Assembly (NCBI GenBank): GCA_003247575.1
Contig: QJZC01000036.1
Span: 1 to 64,000, forward strand
From: Pseudomonadota bacterium
GTDB taxonomy: Bacteria; Myxococcota_A; UBA9160; SZUA-336
Length of the DNA: 64,000 nucleotides
Direction of reading: 5' to 3'
Below, in pieces: positions 35,343 through 43,527 of the stretch. The translations under genes were made by a program, and so were the position numbers. The notes beneath the pieces are model-generated. The model was not told the DNA's origin. It ran no database searches and saw nothing but the letters and a program-made list of their open reading frames with translations. Numbering within the stretch: position 1 is the stretch's first letter; each line of letters begins with the position of its first letter.

Positions 35343-35564
35343 ATGGAAATATCGAAACTCAGCCAGATCTTGAATCGTGCAAGCCAACTCTACTCTGAGC
35401 GATGGCTGCGAGTCCGTGCGGACCTAGCGGACGAGAGCGGTGCGACTGCAGTCGAGTATGCACTCATCGCAGGTCTGATCGCCGCTGTGCTCATCACTGC
35501 GCTGACGGACACCGGAACCAACGTGCGGACCCTCTTCGAGACAGTGGCTGCAGCGATTCCGTGA
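35343..35564 (+). CDS. flp: Flp-type major pilin precursor
   Basis: The 73-residue prepilin has a long leader (about 33 residues, MEISKLSQILNRAS ...). The class IVb motif ESG-ATAVEYALIAGLIAAVLI follows, with the expected glutamate and tyrosine after the cleavage site, and a short C-terminus (TNVRTLFETVAAAIP). Cleavage after the glycine by a CpaA/TadV-type prepilin peptidase would give a mature pilin of about 40 residues. ATG 35283 in the same frame is an alternative; AGGAGG lies 15 bases before it, too far to be decisive. The pilin comes last in this locus rather than first, and no prepilin peptidase gene is seen in the window. Confidence 0.88.
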   Translation: MEISKLSQILNRASQLYSERWLRVRADLADESGATAVEYALIAGLIAAVLITALTDTGTNVRTLFETVAAAIP

Positions 35565-35574
35565 TGGAGCGACC

Positions 35575-36042
35575 TCACGCTTTGAGCAGCTCCGAGATCT
35601 CGGGTTGGGTCTCGTAGGAGGGCACGTCTGGATCGAGGCGTACCCACGGCTGAGCGCTGCGAACCCAGACGTGAGCCCGCGGTACGAGCTCCGACGTGTC
35701 CTCGAACACGCCTGCGCGCACGGTGGCATAGTCCTCGTACTCGACTGAAGAGAACCAGAGCGTCGTGCCGCATGTGCGGCAATGATGACGGCGGATCTGG
35801 TGCCCATTCCTTGGGTACTCGTCGATGCCCAGCTCGCCTTGGATCAGCTCGATCTGGTCGCGCCGGAACAGCATCGAGAGTCCGAAGGCGGATCCGCTGG
35901 CCGTCTGGCAGTCCGTACAGTGGCATGCATAGAAAGCAAGCTCGGGTCCATGGGTCTCGAAGCGGAGGGATTGGCAATGGCAAGCGCCGTGCCTCCTGGG
36001 GGCGTCCGGTATCCTGGAGTCGTCCGGCGATCGATGGCTCAT
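35575..36042 (-). CDS. GFA-family zinc protein (formaldehyde-activating enzyme-like)
   Basis: The 155-residue protein has the GFA/CENP-V zinc pattern: GACHCQSLRF (C21, C23), YACHCTDCQTASGSAFG (C40, C42, C45) and HHCRTCGT (two more cysteines). These cysteines bind two zinc ions. Characterised members include a protein once proposed to catalyse S-hydroxymethylglutathione formation, but most are of unknown function. The start ATG 36042 is supported by AAGGGG upstream. The gene is convergent with flp, 10 bp apart, and lies 61 bp downstream of a GDSL esterase gene on the same strand. Confidence 0.85.
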   Translation of the reverse strand: MSHRSPDDSRIPDAPRRHGACHCQSLRFETHGPELAFYACHCTDCQTASGSAFGLSMLFRRDQIELIQGELGIDEYPRNGHQIRRHHCRTCGTTLWFSSVEYEDYATVRAGVFEDTSELVPRAHVWVRSAQPWVRLDPDVPSYETQPEISELLKA

Positions 36043-36103
36043 GCAGTCTTCACCCCTTCCAGTCACACGAGTCTCTGGTCATGCGAGTCACGCAGCGTAG
36101 CCT

Positions 36104-37156
36104 TCACCATCCTAGCCGACTCTGCAGTTCTCTGACGAGCTGCTCGGCCATCTGGGCGTGAGTTTCGACGTTCGGGTGACCGTCGCATCCCGACCCTGTC
36201 GCGGGGATGTTGATATCCGCGAATCCTATCTTCGGGTCACCCGCAGCGTGCCGCTGATCCACGGCGCTCCGAATGTAGCCCGAAACTCTCGCTGCCTCGC
36301 TGCTCGCGAGCAGCGGCGCGACCGGCAGGAGGTAGCTCTCTGGGTAGATCTCGCGAAGCTGAACGAGGAAGCTTACGTAGGCCGATACGAACAGCTCTGA
36401 CGTCGGATCGCCATCGGTGCTGAAATCGTTGGTGCCGAGGTTGATGACCACCACGTCGGGCTGCCACGCGAAATCCCAGGTGCCGTCTTCGGTCGGAATG
36501 GCGCGGGCGTATAGCGCCGGCATGGGCATGCTCTTGTCGTCCCCGTAGTTGTACAGCAGTCCCTTGCCAGACCAGGCCACGGTAGAGAGCTCCGCCCCGA
36601 GCGCGCGGGCCGCGATGGCTCCATACGTCAGGTAGTGGTTCTCGGTACCGGCGCTGAAGCTGCACGGCGGGATGCCCTCATTGCCGTATCCGCAGCTGAT
36701 GGAATCGCCGATCACCTCGATGCGTCGCTGTACCGTGGATGGCGGGAGCAGTTCGCCTTGCAGGTCGATGCCGTGGAATGTCGTGGGGCCGAGCCAGCCC
36801 TCCGTACGCCGGTAGAGCTCGATCGTATGTTCTCCAGGCGGCAGATCGCTGGCCAGCAGGTAGGTCCGGCGTCCGGGAGAGGTCGCGAGACGGGGCCGAA
36901 CCGCGCCGTCCACCACGATGGTCAAGAACTGGGACGGATCGTCGAGGGTCACGCGGGCGCCGCTACCCTTGAAGCGGAATACTGCACCGGCGCCCGGCCA
37001 GCCGAAGCGCACGGCTGTGGGCTGGCTTGCATCGTAGCGACCTACGAACCGGATCTGCGGCTCGGCCGGCGTGTTCGAACGGCTGCCGACCGCTCCAGTG
37101 ATCTCGGCGTCGCCGCAGGTCAGTACGCACAGGGCGACCAAGCAGAGCCAGCGCAT
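36104..37156 (-). CDS. Exported SGNH/GDSL esterase, carbohydrate esterase family 2-like
   Basis: The 350-residue protein has a probable lipoprotein signal (LCVLTC, C14). An N-terminal beta-sandwich follows (about 30-150: RFVGRYDASQPTAVRFGWPGAGAVFRFKG), then an SGNH hydrolase domain. Block I is VIGDSISCGYG, the asparagine block is NLGTNDFSTDG, and the C-terminal Asp/His block is GCDGHPN. The two-domain order is that of CE2 acetylxylan or glucomannan esterases. It would deacetylate polysaccharide or related material outside the cytoplasm. Start ATG 37156 is preceded by GAGGATGGGGA. Confidence 0.88.
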   Translation of the reverse strand: MRWLCLVALCVLTCGDAEITGAVGSRSNTPAEPQIRFVGRYDASQPTAVRFGWPGAGAVFRFKGSGARVTLDDPSQFLTIVVDGAVRPRLATSPGRRTYLLASDLPPGEHTIELYRRTEGWLGPTTFHGIDLQGELLPPSTVQRRIEVIGDSISCGYGNEGIPPCSFSAGTENHYLTYGAIAARALGAELSTVAWSGKGLLYNYGDDKSMPMPALYARAIPTEDGTWDFAWQPDVVVINLGTNDFSTDGDPTSELFVSAYVSFLVQLREIYPESYLLPVAPLLASSEAARVSGYIRSAVDQRHAAGDPKIGFADINIPATGSGCDGHPNVETHAQMAEQLVRELQSRLGW

Positions 37157-37297
37157 CGAATCCCCATCCTCTGAATTGACGAGCGAAGTGTAGCGTCGAT
37201 CCACCCGAACCTCATGAGCCCCGCTGGCGACCAAGACGGGGGGCCTGCATGCTACGCTTCGAGGATCGATCGAGACGATGATCGAGGAGGCGGACGA

Positions 37298-38245
37298 TTG
37301 AATCGTAAACCACCCCGACGCGCGGGCTGCGTCGTACTGGCAGCGATTGCCCTACCCATAGCCATTCTCAGCGTGCGGGCGGCCGAGCCCGCGCCGGCTC
37401 GCTACGTCGACGAGATGCCAATGACGCTCAAGCAGCGGCTGGCGGAGCCGTTTCATACCGAGCAGAGTGAGGCGGTCGAGCCCTTCACCATCCTGGGCAA
37501 CGTTCATTACGTCGGTGCGAAGAACATCGCTTCGTATCTGATCACCACCGAAGCGGGACACATCCTCCTGGACAGCGGTGTGCGTGAGATGGAGCAGGCG
37601 ATCCTGGAGAACATCGCGAAGCTCGGCTTCGAGGTGCGAGACGTTCAGATCCTGCTGTCCAGCCACGCGCACTTCGATCATATCCAGGGGCACGAGGCGC
37701 TGCGGAAGGCAACTGGCGCGCGCGTCCATGCGATGGTGGGCGACGCCGAGGCGCTGCGTGCGGGTAAGGATTTGTCTCCCCTCGGGTTCGAGGGGTGGCC
37801 TCCGGTTCAGGTAGACCGGGTGCTGCGAGATGGAGACGAGGTATCGCTCGGTGGCACGGTCATGACGGCGCATCGGATTCCCGGCCACACGCCCGGATGT
37901 ACCGTCTGGACGATGCCCGTCGTGGATCGAGACGCGACTTTCTCGCTCGCATTTCACGGCTGCAATGGTCCGAATCGTGGCGTGCGGTTGATCGGGAACG
38001 AGAACTTCCCCTCGCTGGTGGAAGACGCGCGTGCCGGCTTCGAGCGGCTTCGTGCGCTGCGGCCGGACCTCTATCTCACGGGTCATCCCGCCGAGCTGTT
38101 CGCCGGTCGCATGCAGGCCATGCGGGATGGGGTGCGCCCGCACCCGCTGACTACGCAGCAGCCGTGGTTGGAGCTGGTGGCGGAGCTCGAGAACCGATTC
38201 AGCGAGCAGCTCGCCTCGCAGCGAGCGAGCACTCCCGCAGACTGA
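37298..38245 (+). CDS. Exported metallo-beta-lactamase-fold hydrolase, subclass B3-like
   Basis: The 315-residue protein has a signal peptide (CVVLAAIALPIAILSVRAAE) and an MBL fold. The zinc motif is SSHAHFDHIQGH, with later ligands in IPGHTPGC and LTGHPAE. NVHYVGAKNIASYLITTEAGHILLDSG near the N-terminus is typical of subclass B3-related enzymes. True B3 lactamases and other periplasmic hydrolases share this pattern, so antibiotic hydrolysis is possible but unproven. The start is TTG 37298 with GAGGAGG seven bases upstream, just before the signal peptide; no better start exists. Confidence 0.85.
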   Translation: MNRKPPRRAGCVVLAAIALPIAILSVRAAEPAPARYVDEMPMTLKQRLAEPFHTEQSEAVEPFTILGNVHYVGAKNIASYLITTEAGHILLDSGVREMEQAILENIAKLGFEVRDVQILLSSHAHFDHIQGHEALRKATGARVHAMVGDAEALRAGKDLSPLGFEGWPPVQVDRVLRDGDEVSLGGTVMTAHRIPGHTPGCTVWTMPVVDRDATFSLAFHGCNGPNRGVRLIGNENFPSLVEDARAGFERLRALRPDLYLTGHPAELFAGRMQAMRDGVRPHPLTTQQPWLELVAELENRFSEQLASQRASTPAD

Positions 38246-38258
38246 GAGCCGTCAGCCT

Positions 38259-38279
38259 CGCCGGTGCTCACTTCCGGCG
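38259..38279. terminator. Hairpin between MBL-fold and UPF0149 genes
   Basis: CGCCGG (38259-38264) pairs with CCGGCG (38274-38279) around a 9-base loop in the 35-bp gap between convergent stops. There is no U run. Confidence 0.45.
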
Positions 38280-38280
38280 C

Positions 38281-38904
38281 CTAGGCGCAACAGCGTTTGA
38301 ACTTCTTCCCACTTCCGCAGGGACATGGATCGTTGCGGCCGATCTTGGGACGACCGCGCACGATGGTTCCGCCCTCAGGTCCGGGAACCTGCCGGCGCCT
38401 GCGCCAATACTCGTACGAGTGGAGCACGGTGTCTTCGAGGACGTCGAGCGACGTTGCTCGGGCTTGTTCGAGAAGGTCACCTTCGAGCTCTGAGGCTCCG
38501 CTGAGGATCGCCATGGGGAAGATCTGCTCACCTAGCTGAGCGCTCTTCGCCCACTCCGCGTCGAGCGTGACGGAATGCAGGTAGCCGGCACACCACTCGG
38601 AGACTGCCTCGTCGTCGTCGAGATCGTCCAGGCCGAGGATGACGCCATGGTCGAACGCGTGGATGATCTGGTTGTATAGCTCCATCAGGGTCTGGGAGAC
38701 ATTCGAAGCGTGCTCGGCCGTCTGGAACTCAGGCTCGCCCCAGACCTCGTGCAACCAGAGGCTTGGCATGAGGAGGCTGGGAGCGCTCACGATTCCTGAC
38801 AGGAACCCGTACGTCTGCGGGACGTTCATCGCCCCCTCGGTCTCCTGAAGGAATTCGAAGAGGGTGGTGAGACTGGATGGCGTAGGTTCGTCGATGGCGG
38901 ACAT
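38281..38904 (-). CDS. UPF0149/YecA-family protein with SEC-C zinc motif
   Basis: The 207-residue protein has a UPF0149-like helical domain (about 10-150: [41 protein letters not shown]) and a C-terminal SEC-C motif ([19 protein letters not shown]). The CPC and CC cysteine pairs bind zinc. SEC-C tails, as in SecA and YecA, contact ribosomes, so a ribosome- or translocation-linked role is plausible but inferred. It stands downstream of the MscS gene on the same strand, 79 bp away. Confidence 0.88.
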   Translation of the reverse strand: MSAIDEPTPSSLTTLFEFLQETEGAMNVPQTYGFLSGIVSAPSLLMPSLWLHEVWGEPEFQTAEHASNVSQTLMELYNQIIHAFDHGVILGLDDLDDDEAVSEWCAGYLHSVTLDAEWAKSAQLGEQIFPMAILSGASELEGDLLEQARATSLDVLEDTVLHSYEYWRRRRQVPGPEGGTIVRGRPKIGRNDPCPCGSGKKFKRCCA

Positions 38905-38983
38905 GGGGCTCCCTCTCTCTCGAGTGTACCCGAGTGAGGGGATTCCGCGGGGGGAGAATCGCTATCGACCTGCTTTGCCTTGG

Positions 38984-39874
38984 CTAGGCAGCGCTCGGCG
39001 CGGGGTGTGCCGAGGGGGCAGCGCCGACCAGCTGAATGTTCTCGCTTCGGAAGGCTCGGATCACGCGATCCGTTACATCGGACTCGAACTCCTTCTCGCG
39101 GCGTGTGTCGAATACGTACGCTTTTCCGGTGAGGACGATCACGCTGCCGATGTGATCATGCAGCTTGAGCGACGTGAGGACCTGGCGCGGGCGCGAAAGG
39201 TCGAGGAAGCGGCAGCTCAGAATGGCCTCGTCGACGATGGTCTTGGCTCGCTCGTAGGGGGCGCTCGCATCCAGGTAGAAGCGCAGGACGACCATGCACG
39301 CGAGAGCACCTGCATTGGCGCTCGCGACCGGTTGGCGAAGGATGGAGGTCGAAGGGATCGTGACCAGGTTGTCGTCTAGAGTGACTAGACGCACGCTGCG
39401 CAGGCCGATCTCGCGGACCTCGCCATAGACGCCGCCGAAGGAGATGCGGTCTCCGACATGAAACGGGCGTGTGATCAGAATGGAGATGCCGGCGACGACC
39501 GACTCGCCCACGTCCTTGAGCAGAAAGCCTGCGGCCAGCGCCAAGGTTCCCGACATGGCGAACAGAGCCTCGGGCGAGAATTCGACGACGAGCGACAGCG
39601 CGATCAGCGAAGAGACGGCATAGGTGAAGAACTCGGCCAGGGTGGCAGCTTGACGAATCAGGAGCCGCTGGGCCGGACGGTGCTCGGCGAGCCGGTTGGC
39701 GCTGCGGCGCAAGAGGCGCAGAACCAGCCCCGCTGCGAGGAGTCCGAGGGCAGCCACCGGGATCGCCGTGGGATCGAATACCGCAATCAGAGAGAAGCCA
39801 TCGCTCGAGTTCCGCATCAGATTCTCGACGGCGGCGACGGCCGGGGCGTCGTTGGGCAACGCGGGGTCGGTCAT
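38984..39874 (-). CDS. Small-type MscS mechanosensitive channel
   Basis: The 296-residue protein has three membrane helices: about 33-56, 77-98, and a glycine/alanine-rich pore helix at 103-134 (MSGTLALAAGFLLKDVGESVVAG). An MscS beta domain follows (GDRISFGGVYGEVREIGLRSVRLVTLDDNLVTIPS), then an alpha-beta C-domain. It would release solutes on membrane tension. Its gene lies 18 bp after a 1,094-residue membrane AAA+ protein and is surely co-transcribed with it. That protein resembles the large periplasmic/transmembrane front end of MscK-type channels but has an ATPase instead of a pore, so the two may form one complex. Confidence 0.9.
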   Translation of the reverse strand: MTDPALPNDAPAVAAVENLMRNSSDGFSLIAVFDPTAIPVAALGLLAAGLVLRLLRRSANRLAEHRPAQRLLIRQAATLAEFFTYAVSSLIALSLVVEFSPEALFAMSGTLALAAGFLLKDVGESVVAGISILITRPFHVGDRISFGGVYGEVREIGLRSVRLVTLDDNLVTIPSTSILRQPVASANAGALACMVVLRFYLDASAPYERAKTIVDEAILSCRFLDLSRPRQVLTSLKLHDHIGSVIVLTGKAYVFDTRREKEFESDVTDRVIRAFRSENIQLVGAAPSAHPAPSAA

Positions 39875-39892
39875 GCGATTTGCTCCTGTGCC

Positions 39893-42800
39893 TCACCCTT
39901 CGAAGAGGAGGTGCTTGTTTCGAAGCCAGCGAATCACCTGCGGATAGGCTGCCGCGGCGAGGGTTACGCGGTCTCGTTGGCGTCCTTTGGGTTCGATCAA
40001 TCCGAGATCCAGTAGGCGCGCCAGCGAACGCCGCGCGACGCTCTCGTCTACGTTGAGGACTCGAGCGAGCTCATGCGCGGACAGGTTCTCGTGCTGCGTG
40101 ATCGCGGCCAGCGCGAAGCTCAGCTCGTCGGAGAGCCTCTCGGCTCCCGCGTGCTGCGTGCGGAACATCCCGACACGCAGCCGTCCGGGCGCAGAGGGAC
40201 GCAGGGAGTCCAGCCATAGCTGGGCTGCGACGCGTGGATTTCCGCCGCTCACCTCCCACAGCAGACGGAAGTACCCGTCGGCGTTCTCGACGAGGTCGAA
40301 CCCGACTCCGGCGACGCGATCCTCGGGTACCAGCAGTTCGTCGAAGTCGAGCTCGTACTTCGTGCGGCGATGACGCAGTCGGATCAGCTCCTCGATCTCG
40401 CCGGCCGACCACGCGCCGAGCTCGATGTGTGTGCCTCCCCAGAGCTCGCTCACGGCACTCGCTTGGAGCAGGCGCCACGTGTACAGGTTGCAGAGGAAGA
40501 CCCAGAATACGTGCCCAGATGTTGCCAGAGCGATCTCAGTGAGTGCTTCGAAGCCGCGATAACCCGCGATGACGCGCAGCACGCAGTTGTGTGCCTCGTC
40601 TACGATCACCATGCGGGGCGGCCCGTCGCTCAGTCGGCTGACCAGTAGGTCGGTCGTTTCGAGCTCCGGCTCGCCGAAGCTCGCAGAGAGTTGCTTGCAC
40701 ACTGCACTCTCCGTCACGAGCTTGCCCTGCAGAGTCGTCATGTGAACCTCGACATCCTGGATCTCTCGCAGGATGCGTCCAGCGAACGTGGTCTTGCCCA
40801 CACCTTTCTCGCCGACGAGGAGAAGGATCCCGTCGCGCCGCTCACTGTTCCAACGCTGGAACTCACTCCGAGCTTGATCCCAGAGGGGCTCCCGCGAGAG
40901 CAAGATGGAGGAGTCCTCGCCCAGCTCCGGGTACAGGGGGAAGTGTTCGAGGTAGTCGGGTCCCAAGGACACTCGCTCGTTGTTCGTGCCGTTGCGTTCG
41001 GCTGCGCGCCGTAGGCTATGAGCCCGGAGGGCGCCGATCCAGTCTCCGATCTTTGCGGTGCGAGCCAAGGGATGCAGGATTGCGCGTGAGGCGAGCAAGG
41101 TGAGCGCCAGGGGCGCCAGCAGGACACCCAGCGAGCTCGTTCCCATCCAGGCTGCGAGCGGCTTTTCGAAGGCCGTGCTGGCGGACGAGCGGTTGGCGAC
41201 CTGCCTCTGCCAATGCGCGGCGATCGAGCTGCGCCAGCGCGTGGCCTCGAGTAGGATCCAGATTCCGATCCAGGCTTCGATCACCGTCGTCGTCAGCGTG
41301 CTGAAGCGGCCGACTCCAATGGTGGCGCGTTGAAGCTGAGCGAGGCCGACGGCAGTTCCGACCACCAAGCCGAGTCGCGCATAGCTCCGCCGGAGTCGGT
41401 CGATGGCCGGGGGCTCGAGCGGCAGTAGAGCCGGTCTTCCTCGGGTCACGCGACGCGTCAGGCCCAGCAGGCACTGGCGGCCGATCACGTACGCGAACGC
41501 GGGCAGCAGCGCGGCGCGTAGTACGCGCCGCTCCGTGGACTCGGGACCGAGAATCCATAGCCCGACTTCGAAGGTGGCATAGAGCCAAACGGGGGGGAGC
41601 ATCGCTTGGATCAGGCTTGCCCAGCGAACCGCGGTGCCGAGTCGGGCCTCGATGATGCCCGTGCGGACCAAGCCGCGCAGCCCGGTCGCGACCAGCTGCG
41701 TGTTGCGACGCCAGCCGATGAACCATAGGAGGATCATCGAGACGACCGTGGCGATGCGTGCGGCAGTCCCGGCGCCTGCGGGGGTCAGGAGCGTTCGAGG
41801 CCAGCTCCGAATCAGCTGCGCTCGGTCGAGCGTCCAGCTGCGAGCGCGGCTGATCCCCGCGAGCAGCTCCGCGCGCATGTCGCCGAGCAGCTCGGAAGAC
41901 CAGGCGTACCCCTGGTTGCGGGCCTGGTCCGAGCTCACCGCTGCGAGCAGGGGAACGATCTCGCTGAAGAAGACCCCGCGCCAGCTATCGGGCTGAGCCG
42001 AAGACGTGCGCAGCAAAGTGTTCACCTGCTCCGCGAGCGTCAAGGCTCGCTCCGAGACTTCGATCGCGGCACCGAGCGTGGCGACTCGCGGGGGTTCGGG
42101 TGCGACTTCCTTGGACTCCTCGACCAGGCGCGTGAACGACTCGGCGCTGGTCCGCGAACTCAGTGATACGCTCTGGACACGACGTCGGAGCAACCGTTGC
42201 GTATCCAAGCTACGTAGGAACAGCGGGTCGAGGCTGCGCTGTGGATCGGGGGCGAGCGCCGCAAGCAGCAAGGTTCGTCGGATGCTGCGACCTTCTGCTT
42301 CGAGCTCTTCGGCGACGGTGTCGAGGCTGACTGCGCGAGCGTCGAGTGCGTCCGCGGCAGCCTCGATGGCAGCCAGCCCCTGGCCGAGGTTCGCTTCCAG
42401 ATCTCGAAGCTGACCGGCGAAACCGACGAACGCGCCGACATCGAGCCGCCAGAGCACGACCTTCAGGCGTGCGGCGACGTTCCCGAGGCTGGCGGCCAGC
42501 TGACGCATCCCCTCTGCTTCGGCGCGCAGGCCTGCGCGCGGTGTCGTGAGGCTCCTCAAGCTCTCGCGCCCCGCGTCGGGGATGGAGGCGCTCAGGTCTG
42601 CCCACGCGCGTAGGTAGGCGAGGCGATCGCTCGCGATCGAGAGGTCGAGCTGTCGAAGCTTTGCTCGCTCACCGGAAGCAGTGTCGTCGCGGACGCCTCC
42701 GTTCTCGGAGCTCGTGTCCGACGCGGACAGCTCCATCGGTTCGGCAGGACCCAGCTCCTGAGTCGCGGCTGAAGGTGAGGGCGGGGGTGCCGGATCACGC

Positions 42801-43177
42801 TCCACTCGTAGCGCGGCGAGTTCGCTCTCGAGCTCCGCGATGCGGTCGCGGACCGCCTCGCGATCCTCGAGCCGGACTACGAACAACGGGGGGATCGCCT
42901 GATCGGGAGCGAGCTGTCCCGACTTCAGTGCGCGAAGCTGCGCAGCGAGCGAGCTGCGGCGTTCGAGAGCGAGCTCATCGGCACGCATCGGCGCAGAGAG
43001 CATCCAGCATGCGAGCGTGAGGGTGCCGAGACGCGGAAGTACGCGTACGCCTTGCCTCCAAAGCGCTGGACTTCGCGCGGTTCCGATCCGTATCGGATCC
43101 ACTCCCACTCGGCGCGGTGGAGCAGGCCTGGCCTGGATGTCGTCGATTCCGCACTCCTTTCGGGGAGTGTTCACCAT
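39893..43177 (-). CDS. Large membrane AAA+ ATPase with periplasmic coiled coil, MscS partner
   Basis: The 1,094-residue protein has a signal-like segment (43-66) and a long helical, coiled-coil-rich extracytoplasmic part (67-465; ELESELAALRVERD, LEEL-type heptads). About six membrane helices follow (473-489, 519-545, 553-572, 601-619, 629-648, 677-700). The C-terminal part is a cytoplasmic AAA+ domain: Walker A GEKGVGKT (789-796), Walker B MVIVDEAHN (856-864), and a winged-helix-like end (1030-1075). The ATPase resembles the ExeA/TniB/Orc-type AAA branch. The front end resembles MscK-like proteins by layout, but no MscS pore is present; instead a separate MscS gene follows 18 bp later. The start is uncertain: GTG codons at about 43097-43109, before the basic segment, are alternatives. 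Function unknown; a regulator of the channel is my inference. Confidence 0.75.
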   Translation of the reverse strand: MVNTPRKECGIDDIQARPAPPRRVGVDPIRIGTARSPALWRQGVRVLPRLGTLTLACWMLSAPMRADELALERRSSLAAQLRALKSGQLAPDQAIPPLFVVRLEDREAVRDRIAELESELAALRVERDPAPPPSPSAATQELGPAEPMELSASDTSSENGGVRDDTASGERAKLRQLDLSIASDRLAYLRAWADLSASIPDAGRESLRSLTTPRAGLRAEAEGMRQLAASLGNVAARLKVVLWRLDVGAFVGFAGQLRDLEANLGQGLAAIEAAADALDARAVSLDTVAEELEAEGRSIRRTLLLAALAPDPQRSLDPLFLRSLDTQRLLRRRVQSVSLSSRTSAESFTRLVEESKEVAPEPPRVATLGAAIEVSERALTLAEQVNTLLRTSSAQPDSWRGVFFSEIVPLLAAVSSDQARNQGYAWSSELLGDMRAELLAGISRARSWTLDRAQLIRSWPRTLLTPAGAGTAARIATVVSMILLWFIGWRRNTQLVATGLRGLVRTGIIEARLGTAVRWASLIQAMLPPVWLYATFEVGLWILGPESTERRVLRAALLPAFAYVIGRQCLLGLTRRVTRGRPALLPLEPPAIDRLRRSYARLGLVVGTAVGLAQLQRATIGVGRFSTLTTTVIEAWIGIWILLEATRWRSSIAAHWQRQVANRSSASTAFEKPLAAWMGTSSLGVLLAPLALTLLASRAILHPLARTAKIGDWIGALRAHSLRRAAERNGTNNERVSLGPDYLEHFPLYPELGEDSSILLSREPLWDQARSEFQRWNSERRDGILLLVGEKGVGKTTFAGRILREIQDVEVHMTTLQGKLVTESAVCKQLSASFGEPELETTDLLVSRLSDGPPRMVIVDEAHNCVLRVIAGYRGFEALTEIALATSGHVFWVFLCNLYTWRLLQASAVSELWGGTHIELGAWSAGEIEELIRLRHRRTKYELDFDELLVPEDRVAGVGFDLVENADGYFRLLWEVSGGNPRVAAQLWLDSLRPSAPGRLRVGMFRTQHAGAERLSDELSFALAAITQHENLSAHELARVLNVDESVARRSLARLLDLGLIEPKGRQRDRVTLAAAAYPQVIRWLRNKHLLFEG

Positions 43178-43190
43178 TCCTCTCTGCCTC

Positions 43191-43245
43191 GTTCGTGCAG
43201 ACTCTCCGCCTTGTTCGTGCAGACTCTCCGCCTTGTTCGTGCAGA
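43191..43245. repeat. 22-bp tandem direct repeat (2.5 copies) upstream of the AAA+ gene
   Basis: GTTCGTGCAGACTCTCCGCCTT occupies 43191-43212 and 43213-43234 without mismatch, and a third copy begins at 43235. The period is about two helical turns. It lies 14 bp upstream of the first possible AAA+ start, in its promoter or leader. Confidence 0.85.
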
Positions 43246-43527
43246 GAGAGGTAGCTTAGCGGAGAGGATTCGCGGACGGAGGCGCGCGGCGGTGGTGGCG
43301 CGATTGGCAACGACGGCCGTTTGCGTGTTCGCGAGCGATCCTTTGTGCCGCATCGCACCTTCACCGCGCAGCGAGCTTTGACCGCGGAGAGTTCGGCGCA
43401 ACGCCACGGAGAGAGCTCGGAACCGTGATCGGGACAGCAGGGACTGTCGTCATGGTTGTTCTCAAGCTTTGGATCTACTCGGTCGTAGGAGCTGGCACGC
43501 CCGCCAGTCAACCTTACCCGAGGACCT
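43246..43527. other. Divergent intergenic region between AAA+ and beta-helix genes
   Basis: No supported gene. Together with the 22-bp repeats it makes a 350-bp gap that must hold both promoters. The sequence around 43440-43475 (TGTCGTCATGGTTGTTCTCAAGCTTTGG) is the least GC-rich part, but no clear -35/-10 pair was recognised. Confidence 0.4.

Noticed and set aside
43191..43245. Short direct repeats as a CRISPR array
   Set aside because: Copies are adjacent with no spacers, so they are a simple tandem repeat.
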